From contig NZ_ATXQ01000004.1 of NCBI RefSeq assembly GCF_000421765.1, positions 62,001 to 126,000 of the forward strand: DNA of 64,000 nt. The letters run 5' to 3'. Under the pieces are notes generated by a model. The model was not told where the DNA came from. It made no database searches and saw only the letters and a program-made list of their open reading frames with translations. Made by a program: the position numbers and the translations under genes. The DNA is from Denitrificimonas caeni DSM 24390 (lineage in GTDB: Bacteria; Pseudomonadota; Gammaproteobacteria; Pseudomonadales; Pseudomonadaceae). This document shows, one piece after another, positions 42,696 through 51,465 of the stretch (within the stretch, counting starts at the first letter, position 1; every line of letters begins with the position of its first letter).

Positions 42696-42751
42696 TTGTT
42701 AACCGTTGGCGCTGTTTGCTAGATACTGCTCTGGCATACTAATTTTAAACT

Positions 42752-43672
42752 TTAAATCCCTTGTGGGATTTCTTCGCCGCCGAGCGCTTCGAGAAGTTCT
42801 GGAATGAACTCAACGAAAGTCATCATCATCAGAATAAAACTGGCATCAAACTGACTGGCTGCATCATCACCGCCATCTTCTTCTGCTTGATCCAATAGCA
42901 AGTCTTCAAAGCGCAAACGTTTAATCGTCAACTTATCGTCGATTAAGAAGCTGAGCTTGTCTTGCCACGCCAAAGTCAACTGAGTAACTAACTTGCCTGC
43001 AGCTAAGTGGTTTTGTATTTCTTCGCTAGCGAGGTCTTCACGCTTGATGCGGATAATCCCGCCATCTTCCGCGCTGTCACGCAGTTCACACTCATTGGTG
43101 AGCACTAAGCCATTGCTAGCTTCATGTTGCTTAACCCAGTTAGTGAAGGTGGCAGTTGGCGCCGCTTTAACCGCAACAGGGCGCACTGGCAAGCTACCGA
43201 GGACTTCACGCAGCGTAGATAACAACTCTTCAGCACGCTTTGCACTAGCGGTGTCAACTAAGATCAAGCCCTGATCTGGCGCAATTGCTGCGAATGTTTT
43301 AGAACGACGAATAAAAGCGCGAGGCAGAAGCGCTTGAGTGACTTCGTCTTTAATTTGATCGCGTTCTTTTTTATAGACTTTACGGCCTTCAGCAGCTTCA
43401 ATTTCATCGGTTTTTTCTTTAACCGCATCACGCACAACGCTACCCGGTAAAATACGCTCTTCAGTGCGAGCGCATACTAGAAAAAAGCCTTGGCCGCTGT
43501 GCACCAAAGGGGCATCTTCGCCTTTGCCAAAAGGAGCAACAAAACCATAAGTTGATAACGTTTGGCTACCGCAAGGTAAAGCTGGCTTGCTGGCAAGGGC
43601 TGTCTCCAGCGTTTCAAGATCTACAGCTGTGTCTGAGGTTAAACGGTACATCAGCAGGTTGCGAAACCACAT
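42752..43672 (-). CDS. rdgC: Recombination-associated protein RdgC
   Basis: 306 aa from the ATG at 43670-43672 (GGAG about 9 nt upstream); the frame to 43753 is an artefact of open sequence. Begins [12 protein letters not shown], with [24 protein letters not shown] and the C-terminal [26 protein letters not shown]. Forms a ring on double-stranded DNA and limits RecA activity. About 390 bp upstream, to the tRNA promoter at 44065, contain no gene or structure I can support. Confidence 0.95.
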   Translation of the reverse strand: MWFRNLLMYRLTSDTAVDLETLETALASKPALPCGSQTLSTYGFVAPFGKGEDAPLVHSGQGFFLVCARTEERILPGSVVRDAVKEKTDEIEAAEGRKVYKKERDQIKDEVTQALLPRAFIRRSKTFAAIAPDQGLILVDTASAKRAEELLSTLREVLGSLPVRPVAVKAAPTATFTNWVKQHEASNGLVLTNECELRDSAEDGGIIRIKREDLASEEIQNHLAAGKLVTQLTLAWQDKLSFLIDDKLTIKRLRFEDLLLDQAEEDGGDDAASQFDASFILMMMTFVEFIPELLEALGGEEIPQGI

Positions 43673-44064
43673 AAAAGAAAACTCCACACATAAATAATAA
43701 ATTAACATGCACTGGCATGTGACACAGATGCGCAAGGATAACGCGCTGAGCAAAAGTCTGCCGAGAAAATCCAGTCAGACAGATATTGCTGTATATAATA
43801 TCAGTATTTTGTTAGGTGTTGCTGTTGAGGTTTATTAAAAAATTACGAATGGCGCTCAGCCTGCAGAAAAGACCGTCGATGGCGCTTAAGGTTTCTTCTT
43901 GAACTGCACTGCTAAAGCGTATTAATGTGTTTTTATTGGCTTTATGAGTACGCTGTGTTTGCCGAGTCTGGGCTGATCACAGCTGTGTAGCGAGGATAAT
44001 CTGCGTTTTTTGCAAGATTTCGCTAAGTCATTGGATTAATTATGGAAATAAATTGATTTAATGC

Positions 44065-44093
44065 TTGCCAAGAGGCGTTGCGATGTCTAATAT
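44065..44093 (+). promoter_or_regulatory. Promoter of the tRNA-Val/tRNA-Asp operon
   Basis: -35 TTGCCA (44065-44070), 17-bp spacer, -10 TAATAT (44088-44093), about 22 bp before the first tRNA base. Confidence 0.65.
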
Positions 44094-44114
44094 ACGCACC
44101 ACTTCGAGAGACAA

Positions 44115-44190
44115 GGGTGATTAGCTCAGCTGGGAGAGCATCTGCCTTACAAGCAGAGGGTCGGCGGTTCGATCCCGTCATCACCCACCA
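44115..44190 (+). tRNA. tRNA-Val, anticodon TAC
   Basis: 76 nt with encoded CCA. Acceptor GGGTGAT pairs with ATCACCC; anticodon arm TCTGC-CTTACAA-GCAGA gives anticodon TAC; T-arm GGTTCGATCCC. A substrate for the CmoA/CmoB modification (wobble U34 of tRNA-Val). Confidence 0.97.
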
Positions 44191-44208
44191 CTTGTCCTTA
44201 AAGTATGC

Positions 44209-44285
44209 GCAGTGGTAGTTCAGTTGGTTAGAATACCGGCCTGTCACGCCGGGGGTCGCGGGTTCGAGTCCCGTCCACTGCGCCA
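44209..44285 (+). tRNA. tRNA-Asp, anticodon GTC
   Basis: 77 nt with encoded CCA. Acceptor GCAGTGG pairs with CCACTGC; anticodon arm CCGGC-CTGTCAC-GCCGG gives GTC; T-arm GGGTTCGAGTCCC. It follows tRNA-Val by 18 nt, and both share one promoter and terminator. Confidence 0.97.
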
Positions 44286-44292
44286 TCTTACG

Positions 44293-44326
44293 AAAACCCG
44301 TTAAGTTTATGCTTAACGGGTTTTTT
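44293..44326 (+). terminator. Intrinsic terminator of the tRNA operon
   Basis: AAAACCCGTTAAG (44293-44305) pairs perfectly with CTTAACGGGTTTT (44312-44324), 6-nt loop, six-T run. Confidence 0.92.
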
Positions 44327-44441
44327 CGTTTCTGCTGCTCTAAAAATCCTGCTTTAGACGAATGTGACAATTCAGCGAGTGCAATCAAGTGCTTGCTAAA
44401 GTAGAGCGCCAAACAGTTTTATGGTGTTGGCGCTGTCAGAA

Positions 44442-45062
44442 TTAGTTTGCTTCTATGTTAATTGCCTTTTGATAACTTTTGCAGCGCTCAAGGTTTTCAA
44501 TATAGCGAGCTATATGTGGATATGAACTTTCACATTTGAGCGCTTGCAATGCGCCTTGCACAACAAAACCGAGCATGAAATCTGCACCCGTTAGGCGCTC
44601 TTCAACTAAGAATGTTTTGCCATCCAGATAATCATTTAAATAGCTAAAAACTTTGTGAAATTCGGTTTCAGCATAGCTGTCGAGGAATTTTAATGAGGTG
44701 CCGCATTTGCTTTCATATTGATTAAACACTTTTAGCAAAAACGGCAGCATTGCTGAGCTTTCAGCAAAGTGAATCCACTGCAAGTAATCGCTATACGCTG
44801 CGGACTGCTTGTTAGGTGCTAAGTGGGGTGCGAATTTGCTAATGAGCAATTCGACGATGGCTCCCGATTCAGCAATGACTTTACCGTCCAGTTCAATCAC
44901 GGGTGACTTACCAAGCGGGTGGATGGCCTTTAGTGATTGCGGAGCTAAGTTAGTGTTCGCATCACGTTGGTACTTAATAATTTCGTACGGTTGTCCTATT
45001 TCTTCAAGTAGCCATAGGATGCGAATCGAGCGTGAAGCGTTGAGATGATGAAGCTTTATCAT
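44442..45062 (-). CDS. Glutathione S-transferase family protein
   Basis: 206 aa from the ATG at 45060-45062; a longer frame (to 45167) would include the predicted promoter start and is unlikely. Thioredoxin-like N-terminal domain with IKLHHLNASRSIRILWLLEE (Ser10 as likely catalytic residue), the cis-Pro segment GKSPVIELDG and ES in VIAESGAIVE; then the helical C-terminal domain with GADFML. Conjugates glutathione to electrophiles. It is divergent from a TetR regulator and carries the same operator as the NEM-reductase-like gene, so an electrophile-detoxification role is likely. Confidence 0.88.
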   Translation of the reverse strand: MIKLHHLNASRSIRILWLLEEIGQPYEIIKYQRDANTNLAPQSLKAIHPLGKSPVIELDGKVIAESGAIVELLISKFAPHLAPNKQSAAYSDYLQWIHFAESSAMLPFLLKVFNQYESKCGTSLKFLDSYAETEFHKVFSYLNDYLDGKTFLVEERLTGADFMLGFVVQGALQALKCESSYPHIARYIENLERCKSYQKAINIEAN

Positions 45063-45168
45063 GGTTGCTAATACCTTGTTGGGCGAGCGTGCGTAAAAGT
45101 GTGAGCGTTTTGTCGTACCTGCTCTAGATACGGTTTTTTTGTGATATGCCGGAAATTGGTCAGGCATG

Positions 45169-45198
45169 ATTGTATGTTGTTACTAAGCGACTAGTCTA
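45169..45198 (-). promoter_or_regulatory. gst promoter with TetR-type operator O1
   Basis: Minus strand: -35 TAGACT (45198-45193), 18-bp spacer, -10 TACAAT (45174-45169). The 15-bp operator TAAGCGACTAGTCTA (45184-45198, plus strand) overlaps the -35. Related sites lie at 46153-46167 and 46303-46317. Function as a repressor site is inferred. Confidence 0.55.
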
Positions 45199-45349
45199 TT
45201 ATTTTTAGTTACACTATAGATAAGTATTTTTAAAGTGCTGATATTGACCGTGACTTGATGCTAGGGCTGTGTTTGTTTTCTATAAGTGCTGCAATCGCTA
45301 GTAACAAACCTGGCGTGGTCAATGTGATTCGGCGGTTGCTGCAAAGGTT

Positions 45350-45358
45350 TGGTATAAT
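45350..45358 (+). promoter_or_regulatory. Extended -10 promoter of the tetR gene
   Basis: TGG followed by TATAAT (45353-45358) fits the TGn extended -10 pattern; no clear -35. About 50 nt before the ATG. Confidence 0.5.
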
Positions 45359-45409
45359 CAATCACAATTATTCGCCTCTCTGGCTGCTTGAATTCGGTGC
45401 TTTATTCTG

Positions 45410-45994
45410 ATGAAACAAAACTACACAGATACTCGGCAACAACTGCTTGATACCGGTCGACGTATGATGGTGACCAAGGGTTTTACGGGTGTTGGCCTTA
45501 ATGAAATTTTGCAAACTGCGGGCGTTCCGAAGGGCTCGTTTTATCATTATTTCAAATCTAAAGAGCAATACGGTCAGGCCATGCTAGAGGAGTATTTTCA
45601 GAATTATCTAGCCGATATGGATCAACGGTTTGCTGCTACAGAAACCAATGCTCGTGAGCAGTTAATGGGTTACTGGATGCAATGGTTGAGCAACTATTGC
45701 GAGCCTTGTGATGAGCAAACGTGTCTGGCTGTTAAGCTCAGCGCTGAAGTGGCTGATCTTTCAGAAGCCATGCGTTTGACGCTGCGTGACGGTACTCAGC
45801 ATGTCATTGAGCGTTTAACGAGTTGTATCGAACGGGGGCAGCATGATGGCTCTCTGCCGCAAAGTAATGCTCAGCAAACCGCGACTGCGCTTTATCAAAT
45901 CTGGCTGGGGGCGAGCTTATTAAGCAAGCTACATCGTAATAATCAGCCGTTGCAGAGTGCACTACTGACTACGCAGATGATGCTGGCGAATTAA
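45410..45994 (+). CDS. TetR-family repressor, NemR-like
   Basis: 194 aa. N-terminal helix-turn-helix (about 28-55: VGLNEILQTAGVPKGSFYHYFKSKEQY). The ligand domain has Cys97, Cys100 and Cys105; the last is in TCLAVKLSAEV, close in position and context to the redox-sensing Cys106 of E. coli NemR. It lies between a divergent GST gene and an old yellow enzyme gene, the usual partner of NemR. By analogy it should sense electrophiles or hypochlorite through cysteine modification. Calling it NemR orthologous is an inference from context and this cysteine. Confidence 0.85.
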   Translation: MKQNYTDTRQQLLDTGRRMMVTKGFTGVGLNEILQTAGVPKGSFYHYFKSKEQYGQAMLEEYFQNYLADMDQRFAATETNAREQLMGYWMQWLSNYCEPCDEQTCLAVKLSAEVADLSEAMRLTLRDGTQHVIERLTSCIERGQHDGSLPQSNAQQTATALYQIWLGASLLSKLHRNNQPLQSALLTTQMMLAN

Positions 45995-46152
45995 GTTGCT
46001 ATCTGTCAGGTCACTTAGCTTGTAGGTGAGTTCGATCGTGGTTGCCTGATAAAACCTAGGCATAAAAAACACTTTAATTTTGTCACTTTAAGGCTGTTTA
46101 TTTTGCAGTAATAACGGCTTGTGCTGAGTGGTGGTGAAATATTCACCTAGAG

Positions 46153-46181
46153 TAGACGACTGGTCTAATTGTATGTATAGT
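46153..46181 (+). promoter_or_regulatory. Upstream promoter of the OYE gene with operator O2
   Basis: Operator TAGACGACTGGTCTA (46153-46167; 5-bp inverted repeat TAGAC/GTCTA) overlaps a -35 TAGACG (46153-46158), 17-bp spacer, -10 TATAGT (46176-46181). Layout equals that at the gst promoter. Confidence 0.6.
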
Positions 46182-46280
46182 GCGCTCGACACACACCTAG
46201 CGTTCTCGGTCATACCGGGTAGATCTCGTTCTAGCGTTAAATTTTAACAGCGTTACCACGGCAATTATTTATTTTGCACG

Positions 46281-46296
46281 TGGACAAATTTGTCCA
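46281..46296. promoter_or_regulatory. Perfect 16-bp palindrome between two OYE-gene operators
   Basis: TGGACAAATTTGTCCA reads the same on both strands. It overlaps a possible -35 (TTGTCC, 46290-46295) for a second promoter with -10 TCTATT at 46314-46319. Different from the TAGAC-type operators, so a second regulator is possible. Confidence 0.5.
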
Positions 46297-46302
46297 AATC
46301 GC

Positions 46303-46317
46303 TAAGAGACTGGTCTA
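46303..46317 (+). promoter_or_regulatory. Operator O3 in front of the OYE gene
   Basis: TAAGAGACTGGTCTA shares 11 or more of 15 bases with O1 and O2, including the conserved GACT-r-GTCTA half. It overlaps a predicted -10 (46314-46319) about 70 bp before the ATG. Confidence 0.55.
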
Positions 46318-46388
46318 TTTTGAGGTGTTTGCTGAGCTGGGAAAACAACCAGTTAGCACAATATTTTGCATTATTAGGAAGTTAAGAA

Positions 46389-47513
46389 ATGAAAACAGAC
46401 AGCTTATTCCAGTCGGTAAAACTTGGGCCTTACACCTTGAGCAGCCGCATTGTTCTGCCGCCACTGACTCGCTCGCGCAGCACTCAGCCGGGCAATATCG
46501 CCAATGAATTGATGGCAACCTATTATCAGCAGCGCGCAGGTGCCGGCTTTATGATTTCTGAAGGCACACAGATTGAGCCGCGTGGGCAGGGCTATGCTTG
46601 GACGCCGGGTATTTATAGCAAGGCGCAGATAGAAGGCTGGCGTAAAGTCACCGAGGCTGTGCATGCCGCAGGCAATATTATTTTTGCACAGCTCTGGCAC
46701 GTTGGACGTGTTTCGCACACTTCATTGCAACCTGAAGGTGCGGCACCGGTTGCACCCTCAGCAATCGCTGCAAGTAACGTTAAAGTGTTCATTGAGACAG
46801 GCCCAGGTGCTGGTGCTCTAGCAGAGCCTTCAGCGCCACGTGCATTGACCAATACCGAAGTCAAAGAATTGGTGCAGCTTTATGCACAAGCTGCGCGTAA
46901 TGCGTTGGCGGCTGGGTTTGATGGCGTAGAGCTTCATTGCGCGAATGGTTATTTGGTTAATCAATTTATCTCAGAACACAGCAATCAGCGTGAAGATGAG
47001 TATGGTGGATCACTGCAGAACCGTTTACGTTTTCTCAAGGAGATTGTCACGGCGGTTGCTGAAGTGGTCGGTGCGGAACGTTTAGGTGTGCGCTTTGCGC
47101 CGCTGTTTGCCAGCACTGATGAAGAAAGGGTGTACATGGGGTTGCTTGAGACAGATCCGCAAGCGACTTACATTGCAGCCATTAAAATTCTTGAAGACGC
47201 TGGTATTGCTTATTTGTCGATTGCTGAAGCAGATTGGGATAACGCTCCGGAGTTGTCTGATGAGTTTCGACGAAATGTCAGACAAACGTTCAGCGGTTGC
47301 ATTATCTATGCAGGCCGTTACACCGCGCAGCGTGGCGTGCAAACCGTCGATGCTGGATTAGGTGACTTGATTGCTTTCGGTCGTGCATTTATTGCCAACC
47401 CAGATCTACCGAAGCGGATAGCCAATGATTGGCCACTTAACGAGGTGAACCCAGCCACTATGTACGGAGGCACTGCAGAAGGGTATATCGATTACCCTGC
47501 TTACGAAGAGTGA
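46389..47513 (+). CDS. nemA: Old yellow enzyme / N-ethylmaleimide reductase-like alkene reductase
   Basis: 374 aa, FMN-dependent TIM barrel. The substrate-binding His183/Asn186 pair (HCAN, where HGAN is more usual) and Tyr188 are present, with SNQREDEYGGSLQNR and YAGRYTAQRG for FMN binding. Reduces electrophilic C=C or nitro compounds using NAD(P)H. Next to the NemR-like repressor with two operators in front. The substitution of Gly by Cys in the HxxN motif is a small oddity. Confidence 0.92.
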   Translation: MKTDSLFQSVKLGPYTLSSRIVLPPLTRSRSTQPGNIANELMATYYQQRAGAGFMISEGTQIEPRGQGYAWTPGIYSKAQIEGWRKVTEAVHAAGNIIFAQLWHVGRVSHTSLQPEGAAPVAPSAIAASNVKVFIETGPGAGALAEPSAPRALTNTEVKELVQLYAQAARNALAAGFDGVELHCANGYLVNQFISEHSNQREDEYGGSLQNRLRFLKEIVTAVAEVVGAERLGVRFAPLFASTDEERVYMGLLETDPQATYIAAIKILEDAGIAYLSIAEADWDNAPELSDEFRRNVRQTFSGCIIYAGRYTAQRGVQTVDAGLGDLIAFGRAFIANPDLPKRIANDWPLNEVNPATMYGGTAEGYIDYPAYEE

Positions 47514-47525
47514 TCTAGATTCATT

Positions 47526-47552
47526 CAGCCGTCTGCGTGGTGTAGACGGCTG
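47526..47552 (+). terminator. Hairpin after the OYE gene
   Basis: CAGCCGTCT (47526-47534) pairs with AGACGGCTG (47544-47552), 9 bp, 9-nt loop, 12 bp past the stop. No U-tract. Confidence 0.45.
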
Positions 47553-47575
47553 GTAAAGGAGTGTTGTTTATCTGT

Positions 47576-47604
47576 GCTCTTTTATGAGCAGGTCATAAAA
47601 GAGC
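47576..47604. repeat. 12-bp perfect hairpin upstream of the Wadjet-like operon
   Basis: GCTCTTTTATGA (47576-47587) and TCATAAAAGAGC (47593-47604) with a 5-nt loop. No T-run on either side, so a terminator role is unclear. It marks the left border region of the SMC operon; a 16-bp hairpin marks the right. Confidence 0.55.
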
Positions 47605-47751
47605 CTTAACTATGCAAGAACCGCCTCGCAAAACCATTCGCCGCTAATCCTTCGCCATTTTCGCCCAAGCAAAACTATTGTACCCTTAGCCGCCTAAACA
47701 CTTGGGTGCAGCACAGTACTGCTGACTTAAAACGGAGTTAATGGCATCCCT

Positions 47752-50700
47752 ATGTCCCACTTGCTACGCATCATCATGATCCATGGTCATCTCGACGGCA
47801 TTGTTGAACTTGCTCTCGATGGCCACACTAATATCTGCGGAACCAACGCCTCAGGGAAAACCACGCTCCAGCGTCTGATCCCAGTGTTTTATGGTGAGCG
47901 GCCCAACAATGTGGTGCCGAAAACCCGTAAGAAATTCGACCAATACTACCTACCACACAGCAACGCCTATTTGATTTATGAATACCGTCGTGAAGCAGGC
48001 ACTGTGTGCCATGTTGCCATTACGCGCAAAAAAGATGATGGCGTCAGCTACCGCTTTATCAATGCCGCTTACAGTCCAGAGTTGTATCTAAGCAGTGATG
48101 CGCAAGACAAACTGCAAGCCTACAGCTATCAAGAGTTCACCGCAGGTTTACGCCAGCGCGGCATTGATAGCTCGCATCGTATCGACACCATTAGCGAATA
48201 TCGCAGCATTATCCAAAATGATTTCAGCTTACTCACTGGCAGCTTGCCGCGCGCAGAATCAACGCGTCTAAGACAAACCGCCTTGCGTTATAGCCTTGCC
48301 GAAAGCCCACATCGCTTGCGTCATATCGAAAAGCTGGTGTCAGCCGTGCATGCCAAAGAAGGCAAAATGGACACGCTGAAAACCATGCTCGCAGCGATTT
48401 TTGAAGATGAAGGTGTGGCGCTGCCGACCACTCGCATCAAGGGTGCGCAGGTGCGCGAATGGGTACAGCAAGTACGCCAATCACGCCGTCTCTGTGGCTT
48501 GAAAAATGACATCGTCGGTTTAAGTAAACAAGTTGATACCCTCAATGCCACCGAGCAAACCCTTTGGCAGTTGCAACCCTTGTTGTTAAAAGATGCCAAC
48601 GAACTTGAGCGTCAATGCGCTGATCAAGATGCCGAGATTAAAAAATCCAAGCGTGATCTGGCATTGCAAGAAGAGCAGTATGAGAATCAGCGCCACACAT
48701 TAAACAGTCAGCACAGTCAAGTCAGCAGTGATCTTGCTCAGGTTGAAGTTGATCTAAATGACATTGAATTGCGCCATGAAAAGTTTATTCAAGCGGACAT
48801 GCAAGGCCTTGAGCAATCCGTCAATCAGCTGCCAGAATGGCGCGCTAAACGTGATGAGTTGGCGACCCATTTACAACTCTTACGTGAGGCTGAAGGCGGC
48901 TCAAGGCAGCGCTTTGAATCACGTAAGCTGGAGCTTTCTGAGCAGCTCAATGAGTTTGTCGAAAAAGTCAGTCATCAGCAGCAAAAGATTCGTAATGACG
49001 AACAAGAATTGCGCTCGCAACAAGCTCAACAGCAACGTCTGCTGGAGCAAGAGCACCAGCAGCAACGCCAGTTATTACACGATGAGTTTCAAAATAAGCA
49101 CACAACCATTATTGAGCAGCAAGCTGATGTCAAAGCACGCTTAGCAGTTGGCTTGCTGACGGTTGAAGAGCAGCAGGATTTAGACGCAGAACAAGCGCGA
49201 GTTGACGATGTACAGCTGCAATTGTCCAACCAAAGCGATGCTGTTGAGTGTTTGCGTGAAGAGTATGAGCGCTGCAAAACCCAGCAAGATCAACATCTCG
49301 CAGAGATTAAAGCCCAGCGTAAAACCCTGCGCAATGCCGAACAGCGTTATCAACAACTCAAGCTGCAGCAAGCGCCGACGCCAGGCAGTTTGCGCCATTT
49401 TTTACAGCAGCAATTGCCGGGCTGGCAGCACAGCGTGGGTAAAGTCATTCGTGAAGATTTACTTGAACGCACCGACTTAGCGCCAAGCATGGCAGCACCA
49501 GTCGTCAGCGAGGACACTTCTGTAGCAACGCTTGAGCAACAGCTGTTTAATATCCGCTTGGATTTAGCAGCGATTAATCTGCCGGGCTATGCGCAAGACA
49601 ATCAAGCTTTAGCAGCCTCGATTGAGCAAGCGCTGAGTCAGGTACGCAGCATAGAACAGCACTTAAGTGGTTTGGATGAGATCCAGAAAACCCTCAATGC
49701 TAACGCTGAGCTGCAGAGCGACCTGTTACATAAAGCTCGGCAAACCCGAGAGCGTTATAACAACGACCTGCGTTTTGCACGTGAGGCACGTCAACGTTTG
49801 CTTGAGCGTTATCAGCAGCTGCAACAGCAACGTAAGCAAGGGTTACAAGAACAGCAACAGCAGTTGGCTAAACAATTAGAGGCGCTCAAAAGCCAGCAAA
49901 AAAATGCTCTGCACGAGCGTGACAGTGCTTTTAATGAAATGCTCTTAGAGTATCAAGCCGACTGGCAGCAAGCGGTGCAAGTATTGCGTGATCAAATCGA
50001 TCAGCATACAAAAAATATCAGCGCCAAACGCCGCGAAACCGAACAGCAAGTGCATGAGTTGCAAATTGCCCTAGAGCGCGAGCTGCGTGAGCAGGGTATT
50101 GACCCAGAAAAACTTAAAGACATTGAGCAGCGCCTAAAAGCCATTCGTCAGCAAGTCACTGACACCGAGCAGCGCCGTGATGAGCTGGATGATTACCGTA
50201 ACTTTATGCGGGTTGACTGGCAGTTGCGTAAACCTGATTTGTTGGGGCAAGAGCATCTGCTGAAACAGCAGAAAATTGATTTGGCCGAGCAGTTAGCCGC
50301 GCACAAACAGCAGTTTTTAGATCAGCAAAAAAATGCTTTGTTGACGATTAAAAGTTGTGAACAGCAATTGGATCAGCAGCGTCAGTTGCGCGATCAAGTA
50401 CTGCCACTATTAAAGCAGCTGGAACAGTTGCCAATGCCACTCGAGCCGCTTGGGCCGGAGACGGATAGTAGCACCGGCGATTGTGCTGAACGCATTGAAC
50501 GCGCGCGACGAGCTCTGCAAGAAAAGCAGCAGTTGGATGCGCGTGTTAAAAACAATCTACAACTGTTTGAGCGCGAACTGCTGAAAGAAGCAACTGTTAG
50601 CTTTACCGATATGTGGGCCAGCCAACAGCAGCACTTGGGCTTTACTCCAAGCCCGCAAGCCTGCTTGGCTGCTTATCAAGACATGCTGCAAATTCTGCAA

Positions 50701-51465
50701 GATCAACAACTGAACTTGTTGGCGCAAGGGCGTAACTACGGCGCCGATCTGCAAGGCTTCTTTACCGTGTTCAGTGATTTGAATCGGCGCATCAGCGCGC
50801 AAAGCCGTCGTTTAAGCGAAGAAGTCACCGAAGAGTTTGTGCTTGAAGGTATTACTAAATCAGAAGTGCGGATCCAATCCACCATTGACGAGTTGGGCTT
50901 TTGGAAACCACTAAAAGACTTTGCTAAGCTCTACGCGGCGTGGGAGCAAGATGCTGAGCGTTTGCCTAATGATGCCTATTTAGATGCCTTAAGTGCGGTG
51001 GCTGACTTGTTACGCAGCGATCAGCAGTTCACCTTTGAGAGCTTGCTGCGTTTGGAGCTGCATCTGAATGAGGGCGGTGCTGATTTGGTTATTCGTAATG
51101 ACCGCCAGCTACTGGAGTCATCCAGTCACGGTATGGCCTATTTAATTTTGTGCAAATACTTATTGGCCTTTACTCGCTTGCTGCGTGGTAAGGCGCAAGT
51201 GACCATTCATTGGCCGATTGATGAAATTGGTACTTTGGCTTATCACAACGTCGAGAAGTTGTTTAAAGCCTGCGAAAAAAACAATATCTTTATTGTGGGT
51301 GCCTTCCCGAATCCAGAGTCTGATGTGCTAACGCTCTTCAAACACCGCTATTTGATTGAAAAAGACAATCGCAAAGGTGCGCACAGCCAGCTCAAGCGTA
51401 TCGAGCCGAAACTCAGTCGCTTAGCGCAACGATTACAGCAACGCCGTGAGGAGATTGCGCAATGA
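47752..51465 (+). CDS. jetC: Wadjet/MksB-type SMC-like ATPase (JetC-like)
   Basis: 1237 aa. Split ABC ATPase head: Walker A GTNASGKT (30-37) at the N-terminus, signature-like SSSHGMAYL (from about 1123) and Walker B with Asp1157-Glu1158 in HWPIDE at the C-terminus. Between them lie about 800 residues of Gln-rich heptads (two long coiled coils near 260-520 and 620-900 with a hinge region), the SMC/MukB layout. Related MksB/JetC proteins extrude DNA loops and, with a Toprim nuclease, cleave small circular plasmids. First of four overlapping genes; the stop overlaps the next start by 4 bp. GGAG lies 14 nt before the ATG, somewhat far. Confidence 0.9.
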   Translation: MSHLLRIIMIHGHLDGIVELALDGHTNICGTNASGKTTLQRLIPVFYGERPNNVVPKTRKKFDQYYLPHSNAYLIYEYRREAGTVCHVAITRKKDDGVSYRFINAAYSPELYLSSDAQDKLQAYSYQEFTAGLRQRGIDSSHRIDTISEYRSIIQNDFSLLTGSLPRAESTRLRQTALRYSLAESPHRLRHIEKLVSAVHAKEGKMDTLKTMLAAIFEDEGVALPTTRIKGAQVREWVQQVRQSRRLCGLKNDIVGLSKQVDTLNATEQTLWQLQPLLLKDANELERQCADQDAEIKKSKRDLALQEEQYENQRHTLNSQHSQVSSDLAQVEVDLNDIELRHEKFIQADMQGLEQSVNQLPEWRAKRDELATHLQLLREAEGGSRQRFESRKLELSEQLNEFVEKVSHQQQKIRNDEQELRSQQAQQQRLLEQEHQQQRQLLHDEFQNKHTTIIEQQADVKARLAVGLLTVEEQQDLDAEQARVDDVQLQLSNQSDAVECLREEYERCKTQQDQHLAEIKAQRKTLRNAEQRYQQLKLQQAPTPGSLRHFLQQQLPGWQHSVGKVIREDLLERTDLAPSMAAPVVSEDTSVATLEQQLFNIRLDLAAINLPGYAQDNQALAASIEQALSQVRSIEQHLSGLDEIQKTLNANAELQSDLLHKARQTRERYNNDLRFAREARQRLLERYQQLQQQRKQGLQEQQQQLAKQLEALKSQQKNALHERDSAFNEMLLEYQADWQQAVQVLRDQIDQHTKNISAKRRETEQQVHELQIALERELREQGIDPEKLKDIEQRLKAIRQQVTDTEQRRDELDDYRNFMRVDWQLRKPDLLGQEHLLKQQKIDLAEQLAAHKQQFLDQQKNALLTIKSCEQQLDQQRQLRDQVLPLLKQLEQLPMPLEPLGPETDSSTGDCAERIERARRALQEKQQLDARVKNNLQLFERELLKEATVSFTDMWASQQQHLGFTPSPQACLAAYQDMLQILQDQQLNLLAQGRNYGADLQGFFTVFSDLNRRISAQSRRLSEEVTEEFVLEGITKSEVRIQSTIDELGFWKPLKDFAKLYAAWEQDAERLPNDAYLDALSAVADLLRSDQQFTFESLLRLELHLNEGGADLVIRNDRQLLESSSHGMAYLILCKYLLAFTRLLRGKAQVTIHWPIDEIGTLAYHNVEKLFKACEKNNIFIVGAFPNPESDVLTLFKHRYLIEKDNRKGAHSQLKRIEPKLSRLAQRLQQRREEIAQ

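Noticed and set aside
44023-44412. A 129-codon minus-strand ORF with segments such as WTGLEPATPGVTGRYSNQL and MTGSNRRPSACKADALPAE.
   Set aside because: This is antisense to the tRNA-Val and tRNA-Asp genes. These phrases are well-known spurious translations of tRNA genes.
47514-47751. A toxin-antitoxin or regulator gene in front of the Wadjet-like operon.
   Set aside because: No ORF with a plausible start or domain is present in the 238 bp; only two hairpins.
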